Positions 1 to 8,326 are shown, counted from the first letter of the stretch. The stretch is 26,377 nt of DNA from CAZGOM01 sp964542875 (GCA_964542875.1 CAZIWA010000077.1:1-26377); one strand, 5' to 3'. Numbers and translations are program-made. Notes: generated by a model not told the origin, from the sequence alone.

Positions 1-571
1 GGGGCCGGTCGTAGAGCCAGTAGATGACGCCCAGGGCGTACATGTTCTTGCAGCGTTCGGCGTCTTTGGCGCCCAGGCCGGTGGAGGCGAGCGCTTCGTT
101 GTTGAGGCGGGTGATCGGGATGGGGACGATCTTGTAGCGGGCGAGGTACTTCTCGTCGGTGATGGGGTTGTAGCCTTCGGGATAGCCGGCTTTGCGGAGG
201 CTGACCTTGTCGAATTCGGATTCGTTGACGACGACGATGCCGCCTGCCTGAACGTCGGCGATGTGGGCCTTGAAGGCTGCCGGGTTCATGGCGATGAGTG
301 CGTTGACTTCATCGCCGGGGGTGTGGATGTCGTTTGAGGAGAAGTTGATCTGGAAGCCGGAGACGCCGGCGACGGTGCCCGCTGGGGCGCGGATTTCAGC
401 CGGGAAGTCCGGGAAGGTGGCAATGTCGTTGCCGATGATGGCGGAGGTGTCGGTGAACTGGGTGCCTGCCATCTGCATACCGTCGCCGGAGTCACCGGCG
501 AAACGGACAACAGCTGCGGGTAGTTCGTGAGTGGGCTTGGGGGAGGGGAGGAGGGGGGAACCAGCGGACAT
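1..571 (-). CDS. korA: 2-oxoacid:ferredoxin oxidoreductase alpha subunit (2-oxoglutarate type), N-terminal part
   Basis: The reverse strand reads as an uninterrupted frame of 190 codons from an ATG at 571 to the left edge, so the gene is cut off by the window. AGGAG lies 8 nt before the ATG and fixes the start. From about residue 21 the protein reads VVRFAGDSGDGMQMAGTQFT, the signature start of the gamma-domain-first alpha subunit (KorA/PorA/VorA superfamily). An NFSSNDIHTPGDEVNALIAMN stretch follows, typical of 2-oxoglutarate:acceptor oxidoreductase alpha subunits. Known role: with the TPP-binding beta subunit (KorB, expected downstream, outside the window) it converts a 2-oxoacid to the acyl-CoA and reduces ferredoxin in the cytoplasm. 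2-oxoglutarate is the likely substrate, but pyruvate or branched-chain homologues cannot be excluded from this part. It is divergent from the resB cluster. Confidence 0.85.
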   Translation of the reverse strand, partial: MSAGSPLLPSPKPTHELPAAVVRFAGDSGDGMQMAGTQFTDTSAIIGNDIATFPDFPAEIRAPAGTVAGVSGFQINFSSNDIHTPGDEVNALIAMNPAAFKAHIADVQAGGIVVVNESEFDKVSLRKAGYPEGYNPITDEKYLARYKIVPIPITRLNNEALASTGLGAKDAERCKNMYALGVIYWLYDRP

Positions 572-893
572 TCGTTATACTCCTGCATTAATTTTTCTAA
601 TAATATTGCGGCAAATATTTTAGTAACGCAGACTTGAATTTGCCAGTGGTCAGCAACTTTTCGGTGGATATCTCAAAGCGCGGAACTTGTGGTATTTCAT
701 GGCAGGGGGCCGGGGCCGGGATGGGGTTGGATGTAAGCCCTGATTGCCATTGTTGTTAGCAGAGGGTTTGGGTTGTGCGACAAATCGCCATAGGTCAGAT
801 CGTCTCTTTGGGGAGTTAGAGGGCGCGATGGGTGCGTCCAATGGATAAACTGCGTGATCGTTTTTGGCGGCCCTTGCATGAGGAAGTGGTTCT
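572..893. other. Intergenic region between divergent korA and resB
   Basis: This 322-base spacer must hold the promoters of korA (leftward) and resB (rightward). The korA-proximal part (about 585-640) is clearly AT-richer than the surroundings, as expected for a promoter, but no convincing -35/-10 pair could be assigned. The rest is GC-rich with short G runs around 705-728. The open frames crossing it on the minus strand are continuations of resB antisense frames and have no coding character. No RNA gene was recognised. Confidence 0.5.
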
Positions 894-3278
894 TTGAGTG
901 TTAAATACGAACGGATCAAGCAACAGGACATGGCCCTTCCGGGGCCGATTCGATGGCTCACGCGCGCGTTCAGCTCGGTGACGCTGGCGGTGATTCTGCT
1001 GGTGATGGTGGCGTTGTACGGGTTGATTGCGAGTGTGCCGCTGGGGTATCTGGCGAAGCTGGGAACGGGCGCGGTGTGCGCGTTTTTGGGCCCGGTGCTG
1101 GCGGCGGTGCTTGGGTACAAGGTGCTGACGGGCAAGCTGGGAGCGGCGAGTTTTCCGACGAGGACGGCCCGTTGGTTTGTGGCGCTGACGGGGTTGATCC
1201 TGGCGAGCCTGGCGGCGCTGGCGCTGGGGTGGCAGGGCGTGGTGATGATCCACGGGTCGGACTGGTACAAGCTGAACCAGGCGACGGTGATCTACCGGCT
1301 GCCGTTTTTTGAGATGACGGAGCAGGAGTTTTACGGCTGGTGGCCGCTGAAGGTGATTTTGAGCCTGTTTGTGATGAACATGGTCTGGGCGACGATCCGG
1401 CGGATCGAGTTCAAGTTTGTGAACATCGGTGTTTTGACGGTGCATGTGGGGATCGTGCTGATCAGCCTGGGAAGCATTTTCTACAACGCCAACAAGCTGG
1501 AAGGCGATGCGCTCTTGTGGCGCCAGGACATCCGGCCCGGCGGAGTGGTGAATCGGTTTTACGACGCCACCCGACCCGCGCTTTATTTTTTGACACCGAC
1601 GCAGCGGGTGATGGTCGATTTGCCGACGCTGCCCCGATACAACGACTATCCGCTTGGCAAGACGGACCTTTACATTCCCATCGGCGATGCGCCGGGCGTG
1701 GGCAAGGCGCTTGGGCCCAACGTGGAAGTCTCCATCAATGGGTTTATCGCCTACGGCACGCTGGAGAGCGCCTGGGTGGACGCGGTGGCCCGGGGCGAGG
1801 CCGTGCCGGACAGCACCAACCCGGCGGTGATCATCGCGCCGGGCACACGCAGCGAGGTGGAACCCGACGAGGTGTTCGCGCTGATTTCCAGCATTCCGTC
1901 CAAGCGGGTGGTGGAAGCGCCCAAGTGGGCGGTGGAATTCGTCTATAAGCCCATTCCCCAATACGAAAAAGACTGGGCACAGGTGTTCACCGGTCAGCAT
2001 GGCCTGGTGGTGGAGATCCCCGGGAAGAATTTCTACGAGGTATACAGCGTTCAAGAAGGGCAGACGATCAAGGTCGGCGATACCGGGTACACGATCAAGA
2101 TCGAGGCTCTGGGGGACTACGGCATGCCGTTTGCGACGCCCGGGTATCAGGGTGCGACGGACACCCGGGCGCAGGTGGTGATCAACGACGGCGAGAAGGA
2201 ATACAAGCGCATTGCGATGCACCGGTACCCCGAGCGCACGCAGGATTTTATTCCCGCGCCCAATGACCCGACGGCGGGACCGATGGGCAAGCGCGTGGCG
2301 CCGAATCCCGCGATCCGGCTGCAGTATCTGGATGCGACCAAGGCGCAGTTCCGGCTGATCGCCCAGCAGCAGGATCTTTCGGACATGGTGCTGAATGTCC
2401 GTTTGCCGGACACCAAGCCGTTTCAGGGCAAGCCAGACAAGCTTTCGTTCCCCATCGGGACCGCTAACGGTCAGGACCGGTGGCTGCATGTGGTGAAGAC
2501 GCTTCAGCACGCCATCGAGGTGGCGGAGCCGACGACGACGACCAAGTCTCACCGGATTCCCAAAGAAGAAGGAACGCTGCTGCATGCGCTGGTGCCGGTG
2601 ACGATCGGAATCACAGACCCGGCGACGGGCAAGAAAACGCAACGGACGATCTGGCTGTCTCACATGCGCTACCCGGAGCCGGACATGGCGGCGGGGATGA
2701 ACAAGCCTGAGTGGTTTGATGCGCCGGGCGTCGGGCGCGTTGGCGTGATCTTCAGCCGAAGGGCGTACACGCTGCCGTTTTCGCTGAAGCTCAACAGCTT
2801 TGAGATGCAGGCGTATGCGGGGTCTGACATTCCCAGGGATTACGTTTCCAACCTGACGTTTACGCCGATCGACCTTAAAGGCGTGCCGATCGACGAACCC
2901 TTCACGGGAGAGACGCGGCTGAATAATCCCTACATCGCCAAGACGCCGTTTGGAGACTTTCAGAAGACATTTCAGGCGTATGGGTTTGCAACAACCCTGG
3001 CGCAGTATGTGAAAATGGGGACGCTGAAGGTGAGCCAGACGGGGTGGGACCCGGGCGACAAGACCGCGCCCAACAACCGGGCCAAGAACGAGCAAGGCCT
3101 TTTCGCCAACCAGCAGCGGTACTCGATCGTGGGCATCAGCAACAACGTGGCGATCCAGGTGATCTTCATCGGCGCGGTGCTGATCGCGCTGGGGATTCCG
3201 TGGGCGTTTTACATAAAACCGTGGCTTTTGCGCCGCCAACGGGACAAAATCAAGGCTTCGCTGGCGGCGAAGGCGTGA
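894..3278 (+). CDS. resB: ResB-family cytochrome c biogenesis protein
   Basis: A 794-residue membrane protein of the ResB/Ccs1 family, which works with CcsA to move and attach haem to apocytochrome c outside the cytoplasmic membrane (system II). The visible N-terminal hydrophobic segments lie at about residues 27-52, 54-78, 88-113, 152-171 and 176-200. The last carries VLTVHVGIVLISLGSIFYN, the ResB-type helix with its histidine. A long extracytoplasmic domain (about 205-750) and one final helix (about 754-780) with a basic tail follow. The start is TTG at 894, with AGGAAG 7 nt upstream. The next in-frame ATG (930) has no comparable ribosome site. It is the first gene of a resB-ccsA cluster, 138 nt ahead of ccsA. 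The length and the large outer domain are typical of planctomycete-type ResB rather than the shorter Bacillus protein. The family call is firm; the exact start is less so. Confidence 0.85.
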   Translation: MSVKYERIKQQDMALPGPIRWLTRAFSSVTLAVILLVMVALYGLIASVPLGYLAKLGTGAVCAFLGPVLAAVLGYKVLTGKLGAASFPTRTARWFVALTGLILASLAALALGWQGVVMIHGSDWYKLNQATVIYRLPFFEMTEQEFYGWWPLKVILSLFVMNMVWATIRRIEFKFVNIGVLTVHVGIVLISLGSIFYNANKLEGDALLWRQDIRPGGVVNRFYDATRPALYFLTPTQRVMVDLPTLPRYNDYPLGKTDLYIPIGDAPGVGKALGPNVEVSINGFIAYGTLESAWVDAVARGEAVPDSTNPAVIIAPGTRSEVEPDEVFALISSIPSKRVVEAPKWAVEFVYKPIPQYEKDWAQVFTGQHGLVVEIPGKNFYEVYSVQEGQTIKVGDTGYTIKIEALGDYGMPFATPGYQGATDTRAQVVINDGEKEYKRIAMHRYPERTQDFIPAPNDPTAGPMGKRVAPNPAIRLQYLDATKAQFRLIAQQQDLSDMVLNVRLPDTKPFQGKPDKLSFPIGTANGQDRWLHVVKTLQHAIEVAEPTTTTKSHRIPKEEGTLLHALVPVTIGITDPATGKKTQRTIWLSHMRYPEPDMAAGMNKPEWFDAPGVGRVGVIFSRRAYTLPFSLKLNSFEMQAYAGSDIPRDYVSNLTFTPIDLKGVPIDEPFTGETRLNNPYIAKTPFGDFQKTFQAYGFATTLAQYVKMGTLKVSQTGWDPGDKTAPNNRAKNEQGLFANQQRYSIVGISNNVAIQVIFIGAVLIALGIPWAFYIKPWLLRRQRDKIKASLAAKA

Positions 3279-3416
3279 TGCCTGGCGGCGTGATGTGTTT
3301 CCAGGCAGGCTGTCGGAGGCTCCCGGCAACCCGATACCCAGACAACCCGGGTGAGGTGAGCCTTAAAGTGTCACGCGCGCAACTGTAGAAGTCAACGAAG
3401 TAACGAGGTTAAGACC

Positions 3417-5327
3417 GTGAATACAGTGAAGTTTTGGATGATGGCGATGTTGCTGGTGGTGGCGTGCGCCGCTCCGATGGCCTTTGGCCAGGTGCGCAAT
3501 GCGCCTGCGGGCAACGCCCAGCCGGATGCCAACGAAGGCAGGCAGGGGAGCACCGAGCAACTGCAGAAGCATTTGCAGGAGCAGATGCAGGCACGAGGCG
3601 ACGGGCATAACCACGCCGAGCATGCCGCCGGGACGGCTTCAAATGCGAAGATCCTGGATAAGGCAACGCATGACCAGTTCGCCAAGAACCTGGACCTTAC
3701 GGAGTTTCGCAAACTGGCGGTGTTTGATGCGGGCCGGGCGAAAATCGTAGACACGGTGGCGCGCGAATACCTCAGCCGGGTCTATGGCAAGGAGCGGTGG
3801 AAAGACCTCGACGGCACGACGTACGACCCGACGTTCACTTACCTGGACTTCCTGCTCAACAAGCCGTACTACTTCGACAAGCCTGTGATCTATGTCGATG
3901 TGCTGGGCTTGCGCAGGGAACTGGTGAAGCACATCGCCGATGAAGATGAACGGGAAAAGTGGCTGAAGCTGGGTCGGCTGGAACCCCGGATGCTGGCCAA
4001 CCAGCAGACCGCGGCGACGCTGGCCGACATGGATCGGGACATTTTGATGACCAATGCGCTGACGCAACTGCGCATCGCGGCGAACTCTTATGATCAGCCG
4101 GAAGCGATGATGATGTTCATCAGCCCCGAACCGGGCGGACAGTACTGGACGTCCCTGGCGGAGGTGATTGAGCCGAGCTTGACGGCTCCGGGCTCAGCCA
4201 AGGCGATGACGGGCAAGGCGCCGGAGATTTCGCCGATCAAGACGGCGGCGATCGTGGCGGCGGTGGAAGAACTGCGCAAGTCGTGGCGCGATGCGGACTC
4301 GGTGGGCGCGAACCTCGCGCTGGCGAAGCTCAGCAGCGCGATCAAAGCGGTGAACCCCGAGACCTACCCGAGCGATTTTCACCGGTCGCTGGAGTACTAC
4401 TACAACAAGACCCAGCGGTTTACGATCGGTTATGTGGCGTACCTTTTCGCCACGCTGATTTTGCTGGTGTCGTTCGCCGGTCAACGCAAATGGCTGATCA
4501 ACACCGGCATCGGCCTGTTGTTTGTGGGCATCAGCATCCATACGCTGTGCATCCTGGTGCGCATGGGGCTTTCGGGCCGGTGGCCGATCCACAACCAATA
4601 CGAGAGTTACATCTTCATCTCCTGGGTGGCGGTGGTCGTCGGTACGGCGATCATGCTGCTGCGCAAGCAGTGGCTCTTTGGCGCCGCAGCGGCGGCGCTG
4701 GGCGCATGCACACTGTTGGTGGCCAACACGGTGGACATTCCTTCCAAGGATGTGGGCCAGGTGGCAGGCATCCTGGCGACGAGCCGGATTCTGTACATCC
4801 ACGTGAACATGGTGCTGGTGAGCTACGGGCTGATCGCCCTGGGCTTCCTGTTGAGCATTTTCTACCTGGTGGTGCATTACACCCAGGGCGGCGCAATTGT
4901 CCGGTACGCGCAGACCAGCCTTGGCGAAGCGCCGGTGGCTGTGGCCGGCGGCGGGTCCACGGTCGGCTCGGCCGGCGGTCAGGATGATGCAGATGAACCC
5001 GCACCGGGCGCAAAGTCCGGCATGCTGAGGGAAATCGACCATGCGCAGATGGTGGTGTTTCAGCTTGCGTTCTACATCCTTGGCGTAGGCATTTTGCTGG
5101 GCGCGTACTGGGCTGACCATGCCTGGGGCCGGTGGTGGGCCTGGGACCCCAAGGAAACCTGGGCGCTGATCACCTGGATCGTCTATCTGATCGTGATCCA
5201 CGTGCGCTTTGGCGTGAAAAACCGCGGACTGACGACGGCATGGCTGGGCGTGATCGGCTTCTTTGTGATGCTCTGGTGCTACTGGGGCGTGAACATGCTG
5301 CTGGCGGGGTTGCATAGCTACGCCTGA
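3417..5327 (+). CDS. ccsA: Cytochrome c biogenesis protein CcsA with N-terminal periplasmic domain
   Basis: The protein has 636 residues. Residues 1-24 form a signal peptide (VKFWMMAMLLVVACAAPMAFG). Next come a charged, His-containing stretch (GDGHNHAEHAAG near 62-73) and a roughly 260-residue extracytoplasmic domain. From about residue 334 to the end is the CcsA/CcmF-type membrane domain with the haem-handling tryptophan-rich motif WWAWDPKETW near 572-581. Candidate haem-ligand histidines lie in ISIHTL, YIHVNMVL and IVIHVRF. Known role: with ResB it delivers and ligates haem to apocytochrome c. The start is GTG at 3417 with GAGGT 8 nt upstream. The extra N-terminal domain resembles the periplasmic part seen in ResB/CcsA fusions of Bacteroidetes (FDAGRAKIVDTVAREYLSRV corresponds to their GR-K-P-T-x-E region); that comparison is from memory. 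It follows resB directly, and the 5353 gene starts 25 nt after it. Confidence 0.88.
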   Translation: MNTVKFWMMAMLLVVACAAPMAFGQVRNAPAGNAQPDANEGRQGSTEQLQKHLQEQMQARGDGHNHAEHAAGTASNAKILDKATHDQFAKNLDLTEFRKLAVFDAGRAKIVDTVAREYLSRVYGKERWKDLDGTTYDPTFTYLDFLLNKPYYFDKPVIYVDVLGLRRELVKHIADEDEREKWLKLGRLEPRMLANQQTAATLADMDRDILMTNALTQLRIAANSYDQPEAMMMFISPEPGGQYWTSLAEVIEPSLTAPGSAKAMTGKAPEISPIKTAAIVAAVEELRKSWRDADSVGANLALAKLSSAIKAVNPETYPSDFHRSLEYYYNKTQRFTIGYVAYLFATLILLVSFAGQRKWLINTGIGLLFVGISIHTLCILVRMGLSGRWPIHNQYESYIFISWVAVVVGTAIMLLRKQWLFGAAAAALGACTLLVANTVDIPSKDVGQVAGILATSRILYIHVNMVLVSYGLIALGFLLSIFYLVVHYTQGGAIVRYAQTSLGEAPVAVAGGGSTVGSAGGQDDADEPAPGAKSGMLREIDHAQMVVFQLAFYILGVGILLGAYWADHAWGRWWAWDPKETWALITWIVYLIVIHVRFGVKNRGLTTAWLGVIGFFVMLWCYWGVNMLLAGLHSYA

Positions 5328-5352
5328 AGCAGAGGCCGGAAAGGGAGGCGCA

Positions 5353-5826
5353 TTGGACGATTTAACAGCGATCCGCACGGCGATTTTCGACAAGCTTGCG
5401 GACAAAGAACGTGTGCACTTGAAGGTACAAAGCGGCGGAGGGCGGCCGTACTTTGATATCTCGTTCATCTCCACGATGACACACGATTCAACATTTGACC
5501 CCAAAGCGGTGAAGTTCAATGAGAAGTCGAAAGTCCTGAGGATTCCGATTCTTCGGGAGCGTGTGGAGATGGCTCATCGCATGGAGTCGCTTCCGTGCGT
5601 GAAGTCGGAACTGAGTTTCAGCAACGTGTTGAGGTATCGGTGGATTTTCGAGGATCTGAAGGACGCCGGGAGCGAGAAATTTTGGGTCTACAGCGTCAGT
5701 CTGGTCAATGGAGACCAGATGAGCCGACGGCCGATGCGAGCGATTATCGACGGTGGCAAGTGGCGTCTGGTGGTCTATTTAAAGACGTGGGAAAGCCAGA
5801 TCACCCTTCGGGATTTGAAGGTGTGA
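5353..5826 (+). CDS. Uncharacterised 157-residue soluble protein of the ccs cluster
   Basis: I do not recognise this family. The frame starts with TTG at 5353, preceded at 5 nt by GGGAGG, and ends 20 nt before the convergent 5847-6173 gene. The protein is soluble, without signal peptide or membrane segment. It alternates charged and hydrophobic residues in a way that suggests a mixed alpha/beta fold, with a C-terminal half rich in beta-like stretches (KFWVYSVSLVNG, KWRLVVYLKTWESQITL). It follows ccsA by 25 nt in the same direction, so co-transcription is likely, but nothing in it points to haem or redox chemistry (a single cysteine, no CxxC). Its base composition is somewhat less GC-rich than resB and ccsA. 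It could be a lineage-specific protein unrelated to cytochrome assembly. Confidence 0.65.
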   Translation: MDDLTAIRTAIFDKLADKERVHLKVQSGGGRPYFDISFISTMTHDSTFDPKAVKFNEKSKVLRIPILRERVEMAHRMESLPCVKSELSFSNVLRYRWIFEDLKDAGSEKFWVYSVSLVNGDQMSRRPMRAIIDGGKWRLVVYLKTWESQITLRDLKV

Positions 5827-5846
5827 TCACCCGGGTCGGAAGCGCC

Positions 5847-6173
5847 TCACAGGTGTGAGAGATCCATGCTCCATGTTCCATCGGTGACGGTTACTTCGCC
5901 GGTGGTGGGGTATTCGTATTTGATTTGATCGATTCGCACGTTGTCGGGCAGAACGTTGACGATGACTCCCGAATCCAACGAAATGATCCGGGTGCGGACC
6001 GGCTGGTGCGGTTTGAATTTGTTGCTCTTGCGGTCCGCTGCGTAGAGGAAGCCAGCAGCGCGGACGAGCGAGCCTTCGCAGGCATCGACCACGCCGATGA
6101 AGTGGCGGCGGGCGTCTTTTTCAAAGAGTTGACGGTGGACGACATGAATTTTGTCGCCGGATTTAAGCATCAT
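5847..6173 (-). CDS. Small uncharacterised protein, about 108 residues
   Basis: The frame is open further upstream, but the coding start is taken as the ATG at 6173 because GGAG lies 7 nt before it and the upstream residues look non-coding. The protein begins MMLKSGDKIHVVHRQLFEKD and ends with VTDGTWSMDLSHL. It has no signal peptide or membrane helix and is probably a small beta-rich domain. I believe similar short proteins (a GDKIHVIHRR-like start, an RTRI-SLDSG-INVLPDN centre) occur as unannotated genes in several phyla, but that is recollection and no function is known to me. A good sigma70-like promoter sits upstream (6214-6242), consistent with a single-gene transcript. It converges with the 5353 gene, 20 nt apart. 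Confidence 0.65.
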   Translation of the reverse strand: MMLKSGDKIHVVHRQLFEKDARRHFIGVVDACEGSLVRAAGFLYAADRKSNKFKPHQPVRTRIISLDSGVIVNVLPDNVRIDQIKYEYPTTGEVTVTDGTWSMDLSHL

Positions 6174-6213
6174 GGCTTTTCTCCGTGAGAGATGAGAAGG
6201 GGCTGTTGATCTG

Positions 6214-6242
6214 AGTATATACGTGTATTTTATAGTATTCAA
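6214..6242 (-). promoter_or_regulatory. Sigma70-like promoter of the 5847-6173 gene
   Basis: On the minus strand TTGAAT (6242-6237) is followed after exactly 17 nt by TATACT (6219-6214). Each hexamer matches the consensus at five or four of six positions with ideal spacing. Transcription would begin near 6207, giving a leader of about 34 nt before the ATG at 6173, with the GGAG ribosome site inside it. Planctomycete promoters are poorly defined, so this is a motif-based inference. Confidence 0.45.
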
Positions 6243-6594
6243 CAGGAAAAAAAGTCGCAGTGAGGCAGAGCTGCGGCCCAGTTTTATGTCGACAATCGCT
6301 TTGGTTTTGGATTGGTTGTCTTCAAGATTAAATGTGATCGGATCGTTGATGCATAAAAGTGGTGCAATTGGGACAACCAACGATCACGAATGATGGGTGA
6401 TTTCAAATAAACCAAGTGCATATTAAGCAAAATTGATTGAGGCTTCACTTTGTTTTCATGAATCGCAGGTATCGATGAAGTCGTGAGTTAGATGCAATGC
6501 TTAACACGCAGGCAGTGTGCTTAAGTATTTGTCAGGTGTGCGCGACAAATTGGAAGGCTGATATGGGGGAATTTCCTATTTATCAGCTTTCAAT

Positions 6595-6619
6595 GGCCGT
6601 TATTAATAAAAGAACGGCC
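6595..6619. repeat. Small inverted repeat (hairpin) upstream of the DUF2934 gene
   Basis: GGCCGTT (6595-6601) and AACGGCC (6613-6619) form a perfect 7-bp stem around an 11-nt AT-only loop apart from one G. It lies 112 nt before the ATG at 6731. There is no U-tract after it, so it is not an obvious terminator. It could be an operator-like palindrome or a leader hairpin. Confidence 0.4.
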
Positions 6620-6730
6620 TATTCAAACCGCATTGTACGTTTGCCGATTCATGTCTTGAGTTTGGGCATGAAAATTGCAATGCGAAATTCAGGTTCACCT
6701 TTTGGTCTTATTTCAAAGGAGTTACCGGCG

Positions 6731-6961
6731 ATGGCTAAGAAGCGTACGACAACCAAGATTGATGTGAAGAGCGTGTCCGCACCGGCTGTGGCGGCGGTGC
6801 CTGAGCCCAAGGGTGCAGAGACGGCGACCGAGCAATCTGAAGTGCATGTGACGCACGAACAGATTGCGGCCAAGGCCAAGGAGATCTGGGTCAAGCGCGG
6901 CGCTCCCGCCGGCCAGGATCTGGAGATCTGGCTTGAGGCTGAGCGCGTGCTGCGCGGTTGA
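6731..6961 (+). CDS. DUF2934 domain protein, 76 residues
   Basis: The start is ATG at 6731 with AAGGAG 9 nt upstream. The first 45 residues are a low-complexity, Lys/Thr/Ala/Glu-rich segment (MAKKRTTTKIDVKS...). The C-terminal 30 residues carry the DUF2934 motif: EQIAAKAKEIWVKRG, then PAGQDLEIWLEAERVL. This short helical motif (IW..RG.P.G.D...WL.AE) is widespread in proteobacteria and planctomycetes, usually alone at the C-terminus of small basic proteins, and its function is unknown. The lysine-rich tail suggests nucleic-acid or partner binding, which is inference. It converges with rsmB, 21 nt apart. Confidence 0.75.
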   Translation: MAKKRTTTKIDVKSVSAPAVAAVPEPKGAETATEQSEVHVTHEQIAAKAKEIWVKRGAPAGQDLEIWLEAERVLRG

Positions 6962-6982
6962 TCAGGCTTTTCGGAATCGCGA

Positions 6983-8326
6983 TCAGTTGCGCTTGAGCAG
7001 GGCGTGGTAACCGCCGTCGTGGTAGGTGGTGGTGTCGCCTGCGGGCAGCAGTGTGTGCTCCTTGATGAGCGTTGCGCGGAGGAAGTCGGCCAGCCAGCGT
7101 GCCTGGTCTTGGTTTTCGCGTTGGTCGATGCTGCAGGTGCTGTAGAGGATGTGCGCGCCGGGAGCCAGCAGGGGGGCTTGTTCGCGGATGATTTTCCGCT
7201 GAAGTTCACTGAGCTGGTCGATGGATTTTTGAGAGTACCGGTAGCGTGCTTCGATGCGGCGTGCGAAGACGCCGGAGTTTGAGCAGGGGACGTCGAGCAC
7301 GAGGAGGTCGACGGTGTTGGGCTGGACGGTTTTGGCCAGGTTGCCGTACCAGAGAGGTTTGATGTTGGGGATGGTTTTGACGGAGGTGCGAAGGCTTTCG
7401 AGCCGGACGCTTTCAGTTTCAGCGCCGTACACGAGGGCATCGGGGTGAAGCCAGGCGAGCTGGCGGGTTTTGGTGCCGCGGCCTGCGCAGGCGTCGAGGA
7501 TGGTTTTGGGCGTGAGCCCGCGGGTGGATTCGATCACTGTTGCGGAGGCTGGGTCCTGCACCCGGCGATAGGGGTGCGCCGCGAGGAAGTCTTTCATCTT
7601 GGCGTGGTGGCCCATCCAGACGACAAAGCCGGGGAGCGCGTGAGGGAGCCAGTCGGGCTCAAGCACAGGCTCGGAAAGCGTGGTGTCAAAGCCGGGCTCA
7701 ACGGCGATGACGATCGGCGGGGTTTTGACCGAGTGCTTGGCCAGCTCCACCATTTGCGCCGTGCCGAAGGCGTTTTCCCAGGTGGTCAAAACCATCTCCG
7801 GCGTGCTGGTGGCGACGACGGTTTTAAGGATGGCGGGGCTCAGCTCCGTGAGGTAGTTTTCTTTAAGAACCAGGTGTCCGGTGGGGGTGGGAAGCGTGTT
7901 GTCCTTGGGAACCCAGGGTTTGTCTGAGCGTTCGACGACGGCCTCAGAGAGCCTGCGGAGTACGGCGTTGACCAGGCCGCGGGCGCTGGGGCGGACGAGT
8001 TCGCCGGCGAGTTTCACGGATTCATCGACGATGGAGTGGGTGGGCAGGTCGTGGAGGTAGAGGAGCTGTGCGCCGCCTGCCATCAGGACGCCCTGGAGCT
8101 TGGGATCGAGTGATTCCAGGGGCTGCTTAAGCCAGTGGTCCAGCAGATATTCGATGGTGATCCAGTGGCGCAATCCGGTGCGGATGATGCGCAGGCCCAA
8201 GCGGCCGTCCTGGTCGTGATCTGGCGCGCCCTTGGGGCTGACGGAGTCTGGTGTGATGTCGGGGAATTCAACTGCGGCTTTGGCGAGGGCGCGCGAGGCG
8301 ATGAGTCGACCGGAGGGTTTTAGCAT
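6983..8326 (-). CDS. rsmB: 16S rRNA (cytosine-C5) methyltransferase, RsmB/Sun family
   Basis: The protein has 447 residues, the usual length for RsmB. Residues about 5-130 form the NusB-like RNA-binding domain (GGAQLLYLHDLPTHSIVDES, then ARGLVNAVLRRL). The C-terminal half is a Rossmann-fold SAM methyltransferase with motif I DACAGRGTKT at 278-287, the motif IV cysteine at 348 in DVPCSNSG, and the catalytic motif VI cysteine at 398 in YSTCSIDQREN. Known role: m5C modification of 16S rRNA (C967 in E. coli). Motif I differs from the common CAAPGGKT form, with R and T in place of P and G. The ATG at 8326 has no clear Shine-Dalgarno sequence. The gene stands alone, convergent with the DUF2934 gene and divergent from the pilin-like gene. 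Confidence 0.9.
   Translation of the reverse strand: MLKPSGRLIASRALAKAAVEFPDITPDSVSPKGAPDHDQDGRLGLRIIRTGLRHWITIEYLLDHWLKQPLESLDPKLQGVLMAGGAQLLYLHDLPTHSIVDESVKLAGELVRPSARGLVNAVLRRLSEAVVERSDKPWVPKDNTLPTPTGHLVLKENYLTELSPAILKTVVATSTPEMVLTTWENAFGTAQMVELAKHSVKTPPIVIAVEPGFDTTLSEPVLEPDWLPHALPGFVVWMGHHAKMKDFLAAHPYRRVQDPASATVIESTRGLTPKTILDACAGRGTKTRQLAWLHPDALVYGAETESVRLESLRTSVKTIPNIKPLWYGNLAKTVQPNTVDLLVLDVPCSNSGVFARRIEARYRYSQKSIDQLSELQRKIIREQAPLLAPGAHILYSTCSIDQRENQDQARWLADFLRATLIKEHTLLPAGDTTTYHDGGYHALLKRN

Larger units (their letters stand above)
6174..6730. other. AT-rich intergenic region between two small divergent genes
   Basis: This 557-base stretch is much more AT-rich (roughly 40% GC by eye) than the chromosome around it. 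It holds a promoter for the leftward small gene (6214-6242) and a 7-bp hairpin at 6595-6619. An open frame continues upstream of the 6731 gene as far as 6497, but it has no ribosome site and an unlike amino-acid composition, so I treat that part as non-coding leader. No tRNA or known riboswitch pattern was found. Confidence 0.5.

Noticed and set aside
286..588. 100-residue minus-strand open frame over the korA start
   Set aside because: Ser/Pro/Thr-rich shadow. The adjacent frame from the ATG at 571 has the 2-oxoacid oxidoreductase signature and a ribosome site.
816..3329. 837-residue open frame on the minus strand
   Set aside because: It is antisense to resB; its composition is Arg/His/Pro-rich and it has no domain, as is usual for shadow frames in GC-rich DNA. 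resB has a clear family match on the plus strand.
4194..5519. 441-residue minus-strand open frame
   Set aside because: Antisense shadow of ccsA with His/Gln/Arg-rich composition and no recognisable motif.
6497..6730. Upstream extension of the DUF2934 gene
   Set aside because: No ribosome site at 6497 and AT-rich, non-protein-like composition, while AAGGAG precedes the ATG at 6731.
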